Shown: positions 5,246 to 9,012 of the stretch, one piece after another
How the letters are laid out: each line of letters begins with the position of its first letter
How positions within the stretch are numbered: the stretch's first letter is position 1
Source: an uncultured Saprospiraceae bacterium
Lineage (GTDB): Bacteria; Bacteroidota; Bacteroidia; Chitinophagales; Saprospiraceae
Assembly: GCA_934699305.1 (NCBI GenBank)
Contig: CAKUWM010000101.1
Coordinates: 1 to 9,012, forward strand
DNA: 9,012 nucleotides
Direction of reading: 5' to 3'
Notes under the pieces: model-generated
What the model saw: the letters and a program-made list of their open reading frames with translations, nothing else
Told to the model about the DNA's origin: nothing
The model's database searches: none
Position numbers and translations under genes: made by a program

Positions 5246-6460
5246 TTATATAATATCTTTTAAGTACAATACTTTTTTCATTTTTTTACCATCTCTCAGA
5301 ATTACCAAATGAATCCTTTTTCGCCTTTCACTTGACAAAACCTGGTTAATTTCTCCTAAGGTAAAATTATGCACTGCCATTCTTTTAAATCGAATAATCT
5401 TATCCCCTACCCTTATATCCGCTTCAGCAGCAGCCGTATTTTCCATAACCTTCCTTACTTCATACTCTTTTAAATCAGAGCCCATAGCGACAAGGTACAA
5501 TCCACTTCGATCGAATGGCATCTTTTTCTTACTCGACTTGTTTGGCTTCAAATAAATGTGCTGCAAATGAAAGTCCAATACGACATTATATCGGGATATC
5601 AACAAATTACCTACAATACCTTCTTTAGCAGAAACATCATTCTCTAAATGTGTAGAATCGACTGCCTGAAAATATGTTATCAAATTTTTTTGAGTATATT
5701 CTCCAATTTTCAATTCTCTTATTCTTCCGATAAATCCATCAATTGAACCACCTAAGCCCATCCCCATTGATCCCGGAATCATTTTTGAAGGCAGATAAGC
5801 CGTATCTACCATCGTCGAATACAACAACAGCCCAATAGATGCCCCCGTATCAAATAATAACATCTTTTCTTCATGGATATCTCTTTCAAAGCCCACATCA
5901 ATGTGGATATATGGCTTGCCCTTTACCCATTGACAAGCCATCTGAGTATATCCATCTTCTTCAGGATGATATTGCACCGGGCCATATACCTTTATCTGCA
6001 TATCATCAAAATCAAGTTCGATGACTTTATTACGAAATAAGCTATTGCCGATTATACCTGTTATATCTATCCCTAAGTATTCCGAAAATTGAAATATATT
6101 TTCATCCAACACAATGATATCGGCCTTAAGGAGCATGTCATTGGATGTCTCAAAGTTTACGCCTTGTCCCACAACAGCTTCCATCGGTCTCGACAAATCA
6201 GACCCATAAATCTGTATGGAACGAATCATCTTTATTCGTAAAAATTCTGCCAAACTTCTTTCAAAAAACAAGCTATGCTCTGAACCGCTATCGTATATAA
6301 ACTTGAGAGGCGGAGAATCATTGACCTTCAGGTTAAGGACAATAAGATTGTTGTATATTTCAAATGGTATGGCAAAGTCCGGCTTAATCGTCGCTTTCAG
6401 GTCAGTATAACGACCTATCACAAGAAACAATATAAGCAGTATGATGCTACCTCTATACAC
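5246..6460 (-). CDS. Exported bilobal retropepsin-like aspartyl protease with C-terminal PDZ domain
   Basis: The 404-residue product has a hydrophobic N-terminus (SIILLILFLVIG, 5-16) that serves as signal peptide or anchor. Two retropepsin-like lobes follow. Lobe 1 has FIYDSGS (catalytic D57-S-G) and closes with GIIGNSLF (135-142). Lobe 2 has LLFDTGAS (D204-T-G), a glycine-rich flap-like stretch (229-243) and GIVGNLLI (281-288). Both lobes end in a similar IELDFDDMQIKVY / VVLDFHLQHIYLKP strand, so the chain is an internal duplication carrying both catalytic aspartates, which retropepsins otherwise gain by dimerising. Residues about 320-404 are a PDZ domain (ENTAAAEADIRVGDKIIRF), likely for substrate binding. 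It is predicted to act in the periplasm or envelope; the substrate is unknown. The start is GTG at 6460-6458, because an in-frame TGA lies at 6466-6464. It sits 63 nt downstream of miaE, probably in the same operon. Confidence 0.88.
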   Translation of the reverse strand: MYRGSIILLILFLVIGRYTDLKATIKPDFAIPFEIYNNLIVLNLKVNDSPPLKFIYDSGSEHSLFFERSLAEFLRIKMIRSIQIYGSDLSRPMEAVVGQGVNFETSNDMLLKADIIVLDENIFQFSEYLGIDITGIIGNSLFRNKVIELDFDDMQIKVYGPVQYHPEEDGYTQMACQWVKGKPYIHIDVGFERDIHEEKMLLFDTGASIGLLLYSTMVDTAYLPSKMIPGSMGMGLGGSIDGFIGRIRELKIGEYTQKNLITYFQAVDSTHLENDVSAKEGIVGNLLISRYNVVLDFHLQHIYLKPNKSSKKKMPFDRSGLYLVAMGSDLKEYEVRKVMENTAAAEADIRVGDKIIRFKRMAVHNFTLGEINQVLSSERRKRIHLVILRDGKKMKKVLYLKDII

Positions 6461-6523
6461 AATTCATTTTTAAATATCGGTATTTACACATCCCTATCAG
6501 AAAAACTTTTATTTAAATATTCC

Positions 6524-7105
6524 TCAATGCACCCGGTCGCCCCTCAATTCCAACTCTTCCATAATCTTCGCCTCATAGTTGAGATATCCCTGCCACCTTT
6601 CTTTTACGTCTTCTTTTTCACCATACTTGTAGGCAAGGTCAATAAACATCCTGTAATGACCTGCCTCAGAAACCATAAATTTGTGATAAAACACCCTCAA
6701 TTCTTCGTCAGGATGATGAAGTGACAATATTCTAAATCGTTCACAACTCCGGGCTTCAATCAGTGCGCATATCAACAGCTTTTCGACCAACTGGTTTTGC
6801 CGATTGCCACCATGTATTTCAAACTTTCGCAATTGGTTGACATATTCATCTCTTCGTTGAGGACCCAATTGCAATGATCTCTTTTTTAACATAGCCAACA
6901 CACTCCTAAAATGTCCCCATTCCTCTGTGACGACGGGCGCAAGTTCTTCGACAAGTTCATTTTCTTCTGGATACTGTTGAATCAGGGATATCATCGAAAG
7001 GGCTGCCTTTTGTTCACAATAAGCATGATCCGTGAGGATAGCCTCAATTGAAATAGCTGTCAAATCCGCCCAACGTGGGTCAGTCGGCAATTTTAATCCT
7101 AACAT
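6524..7105 (-). CDS. miaE: tRNA-(2-methylthio-N6-isopentenyladenosine-37) hydroxylase MiaE
   Basis: This 193-residue ferritin-like protein carries a complete di-iron ligand set: E31 (HAYCEQKAA), E62 and H65 (TEEWGHF), E117 (LIEARSCERF), and E147 and H150 (SEAGHYRMF). The EARSCERF block and the pair of ExxH motifs mark MiaE, the O2-dependent monooxygenase that hydroxylates the isopentenyl group of ms2i6A37 to ms2io6A37 in tRNAs reading UNN codons. The length matches the shorter family members. The start is ATG at 7103-7105, 7 nt after the stop of the preceding gene, so the two are probably translated from one message. The adjacent tRNA-Ser(GCT) and tRNA-Pro(TGG) do not read U-starting codons and are not expected substrates. 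The upstream enzymes MiaA and MiaB are not in the window. Confidence 0.92.
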   Translation of the reverse strand: MLGLKLPTDPRWADLTAISIEAILTDHAYCEQKAALSMISLIQQYPEENELVEELAPVVTEEWGHFRSVLAMLKKRSLQLGPQRRDEYVNQLRKFEIHGGNRQNQLVEKLLICALIEARSCERFRILSLHHPDEELRVFYHKFMVSEAGHYRMFIDLAYKYGEKEDVKERWQGYLNYEAKIMEELELRGDRVH

Positions 7106-7112
7106 TCCCTTT

Positions 7113-7907
7113 TTATTTACTTGCCAAACAACGAATTTGATTCATAAAAAAATCAACATTGGTGACAGGATATTCTTCATAACCGGTGGACCATACAATC
7201 TTAATCTTATCGATGGGTGAAGAAGTCAATATCTTTTGAGATTCCCGTGAAATCTGAAAGCTTGCACGATAAACTGTCTGATTATTTTCGTTATCTATCA
7301 AGCCGAGATCACTGCCAGAGGCAAATAATGTTACCGTCTCACCATTGATTAATTTTATACTCATCAATGTATTGTTACTCAAATATCCATAGTCCGCCCG
7401 CGCCATCCTACTTGCGACTGTAATCCGAATACTAAGCACCCTAACATCACCGACAAAGCCAACTAATCCCGCCTCACACGACACATACGACCTACCTTTT
7501 AAATATGTTGCAACCTCCGGATCAGAATACTCAAATAGAATTTCTTTCTGCAAATCTACACGCTTCCTTTTAGAATAATCATCTACCCCTGAAAATGTCT
7601 CTACACAAGGATATGCCGGCAATGGACGATTGGGATCTACTACGGATAGAAGATAGGATTTTGAAACGGATTTATCCTTTTTTCTGGATTTTTGATTATT
7701 ACCATCCTGGGCTTCTGAATTTTCTGTTTCTGATTGTGTATTGGCATCCTCCTTCAATAGAGTCGAATCACTTGATTCATAATATCTCCATGAACCATCA
7801 TCAAACACCACAATCATCTCACCTAGGTTATTCCTGCTCACTGTTTGTGTCCACCCTTGGGATGCATGGACAAACATTAAAATTACGATAAAGATGTACT
7901 TATTCAT
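7113..7907 (-). CDS. Secreted protein of unknown function
   Basis: I do not recognise a family for this 264-residue protein. Residues 1-21 (MNKYIFIVILMFVHASQGWTQ) are a signal peptide. Next comes MIVVFDDGSWRYYE (31-44), a short DGSW motif seen at the N-terminus of many exported Bacteroidota proteins. A polar, probably disordered linker (about 45-85) is rich in Ser, Glu, Asn and Lys. The C-terminal part (about 86-264) alternates hydrophobic and polar residues as in a beta-rich domain, for example VRVLSIRITVAS and LMSIKLINGETVTLFASG, and contains four cysteines (101, 144, 260 and the isolated pattern around them). It is the first gene of the minus-strand cluster with miaE and the aspartyl protease. 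The ATG is at 7905-7907. A periplasmic or surface location is likely; anything beyond that would be a guess. Confidence 0.8.
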   Translation of the reverse strand: MNKYIFIVILMFVHASQGWTQTVSRNNLGEMIVVFDDGSWRYYESSDSTLLKEDANTQSETENSEAQDGNNQKSRKKDKSVSKSYLLSVVDPNRPLPAYPCVETFSGVDDYSKRKRVDLQKEILFEYSDPEVATYLKGRSYVSCEAGLVGFVGDVRVLSIRITVASRMARADYGYLSNNTLMSIKLINGETVTLFASGSDLGLIDNENNQTVYRASFQISRESQKILTSSPIDKIKIVWSTGYEEYPVTNVDFFMNQIRCLASK

Positions 7908-8056
7908 TTAGGAAAATTTCACAGTTTAATTTGAATATCAACGACTCTCCATACAAGCGAAACTTGCCATTTCTTTTGTCGCCGAAAAAATAAATCGATA
8001 GCTAAAATCAAGGATACTTTTATTCTAAAGACGAAGTAAATGACAAAATATCTTTG

Positions 8057-8064
8057 CAAACTTA
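8057..8064 (-). promoter_or_regulatory. Possible -7 box for the 7907-5246 cluster
   Basis: On the minus strand TAAGTTTG matches TAnnTTTG exactly. The nearest TTG upstream (8082-8080) leaves only a 15-nt spacer instead of about 19-21, and the leader to the ATG at 7907 would be about 145 nt. It is a weak candidate only. Confidence 0.3.
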
Positions 8065-8186
8065 AGCTTTTTCATCATACAATCATCCTGTCTTTTCCAA
8101 TAAACAAATATTTTTATCATATATAATTTTTTTTCATATAAATTATGTTGAACTGCCTATGATACAAGATATTGATATAGAATGAT

Positions 8187-8194
8187 TATATTTG
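8187..8194 (+). promoter_or_regulatory. Possible -7 box of cdaA
   Basis: TATATTTG matches TAnnTTTG exactly, but there is no TTG at the expected distance upstream (the nearest is 12 nt away). If used, transcription would begin near 8200, about 20 nt before the open frame at 8222. That would exclude the ATG at 8182 as a start. Confidence 0.35.
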
Positions 8195-8221
8195 GTCTTT
8201 TAAACATTGATAAATATATAG

Positions 8222-9012
8222 ATTATTAATTATCTATTTGAAATAGGCTTTCTAAAAATCCGAATTTGGGATATTTTGGATATATGTATTGTAGCATATA
8301 TTATCTTTCGGATATACAGAATGCTAAAGGGTGGACTCGCCATTTACATATTTGTCGGAGTTATATCTTTGTTTGCAACCTGGCGTATTGTGACGATATT
8401 AAAAATGGATTTATTGTCCACACTTCTAGGCCAGTTTGTGAGTGTCGGTGTCATTGCTATTGTCATCATATTTCAACCGGAGATCAGGAAATTCTTGCTC
8501 ATGATAGGGAATAATGCGATTAAGGGCAATTTTAATATTCTGAATCGCTTTCTCCATAAAGTCATCAAGGTAGATCAGGATGAAAATCCGATTGTCACTC
8601 AAATTCACACTGCGATGATCAGGATGTCCAAAGACAGGACTGGTGCCTTAATTGTTATCGTAGAAGACATTATATATCCGGGCTTGGAAGATACCGGAAT
8701 AGAAATGAATGCTACTGTCACCAAGCAATTGATTCTAAGTGTTTTTAATAAAGAAAGTCCACTTCACGATGGCGCCATGGTGATACAAAAAGACCGTATC
8801 TTGAGAGCAAGTTGTATTTTGCCGGTTTCTGACAACATCAATGTCCCACCGAGCGCCGGGCTCAGACATCGTGCTGCTCTTGGGCTTAGCGAGGTGAGCA
8901 ATGCTAAGACTTTTATTGTTTCAGAGGAAACGGGAAGGATGTCCTACACGGAGCGTGGCGCTATTGAAATGAATCTTGACGAAGAGAAAATACTTCAATA
9001 CCTGATAGAAGC
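8222..9012 (+). CDS. cdaA: Diadenylate cyclase CdaA (c-di-AMP synthase), 3' end beyond window
   Basis: The frame is open from 8222 (after TAG at 8219-8221) to the right edge, 263 codons, close to full family length. It encodes three membrane segments (about residues 15-32, 38-57 and 66-84), then IIFQPEIRKFLL, the join to the cytoplasmic DAC domain. The two catalytic signatures are intact: HDGAMVI (DGA at 183-185) and GLRHRAALGLSE (RHR at 215-217); TGALIVIVE is the first DAC strand. The enzyme condenses two ATP to c-di-AMP at the membrane, a messenger for turgor, potassium and cell-wall control. The start is unclear. Family-like sequence (YLFEIGFLKIRIWDILDI) begins directly after the stop, yet the only codons there are ATT at 8222 and 8225; the first in-frame TTG is 8276 and the first ATG is 8321, which would remove the first membrane segment. 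I list 8222 as the outer limit. Confidence 0.93.
   Translation, partial: MINYLFEIGFLKIRIWDILDICIVAYIIFRIYRMLKGGLAIYIFVGVISLFATWRIVTILKMDLLSTLLGQFVSVGVIAIVIIFQPEIRKFLLMIGNNAIKGNFNILNRFLHKVIKVDQDENPIVTQIHTAMIRMSKDRTGALIVIVEDIIYPGLEDTGIEMNATVTKQLILSVFNKESPLHDGAMVIQKDRILRASCILPVSDNINVPPSAGLRHRAALGLSEVSNAKTFIVSEETGRMSYTERGAIEMNLDEEKILQYLIE

Larger units (their letters stand above)
7908..8221. other. Divergent intergenic region
   Basis: This AT-rich stretch of 314 nt separates the minus-strand cluster from cdaA. It should hold promoters for both directions: a weak candidate at 8057-8064 (minus) and a -7-like box at 8187-8194 (plus). No gene or RNA structure is convincing. The 8101-8150 part is almost pure A/T with a loosely repeated catata-aatt pattern. 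Confidence 0.55.

Noticed and set aside
8426..8608. 60-residue minus-strand reading frame inside cdaA
   Set aside because: It is antisense to a strongly conserved coding region whose plus-strand frame carries the CdaA membrane segment and DAC motifs.

Overview
The window looks like a low-G+C chromosome segment from the phylum Bacteroidota, perhaps the Saprospiria/Chitinophagia side. The support is a type IX secretion (T9SS) C-terminal sorting domain, a paired DUF1800/DUF1501 gene set, translation starts without Shine-Dalgarno sequences, a tRNA promoter of the Bacteroidota TTG-19-TAnnTTTG type, and a Bacteroidota-style membrane diadenylate cyclase. The genus is not determinable from the sequence alone.

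Layout. 1-344 (+) is the 3' end of a ThrA-type aspartokinase/homoserine dehydrogenase. It converges, with a 25-nt gap, on a two-gene minus-strand operon at 3669-370: DUF1800 first, then DUF1501 carrying a Tat-like signal and a T9SS tail. 3670-4200 has no gene but holds a dense cluster of palindromes (3916-4049) and a strong hairpin terminator (4102-4144). The terminator serves a small Lys-rich exported protein (4503-4201, minus) with two copies of a KKDGTPDKRYK motif. 4504-4926 is AT-rich and non-coding; it holds a diverged copy of the 3895-3940 palindromic repeat plus an inverted partial copy, then the tRNA terminator. tRNA-Ser(GCT) and tRNA-Pro(TGG) follow on the minus strand with a clear promoter.

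From 7907 down to 5246 (minus) lie three genes in a likely operon: a secreted protein of unknown function, the tRNA hydroxylase MiaE, and a bilobal retropepsin-like aspartyl protease with a PDZ domain. 7908-8221 is a divergent, AT-rich intergenic region. 8222 to the window end (+) is cdaA, the c-di-AMP synthase. It is nearly complete, but no ATG/GTG/TTG is available at its expected N-terminus.

Most genes belong to known families. The least explained items are the palindrome cluster with mutually exclusive pairings at 3916-3992, the dispersed repeat it shares with 4743-4789, the split of export signals between the DUF1501 and DUF1800 partners, and the start-codon anomalies of cdaA and the aspartyl protease gene. 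I do not see a convincing new defence or mobile system.
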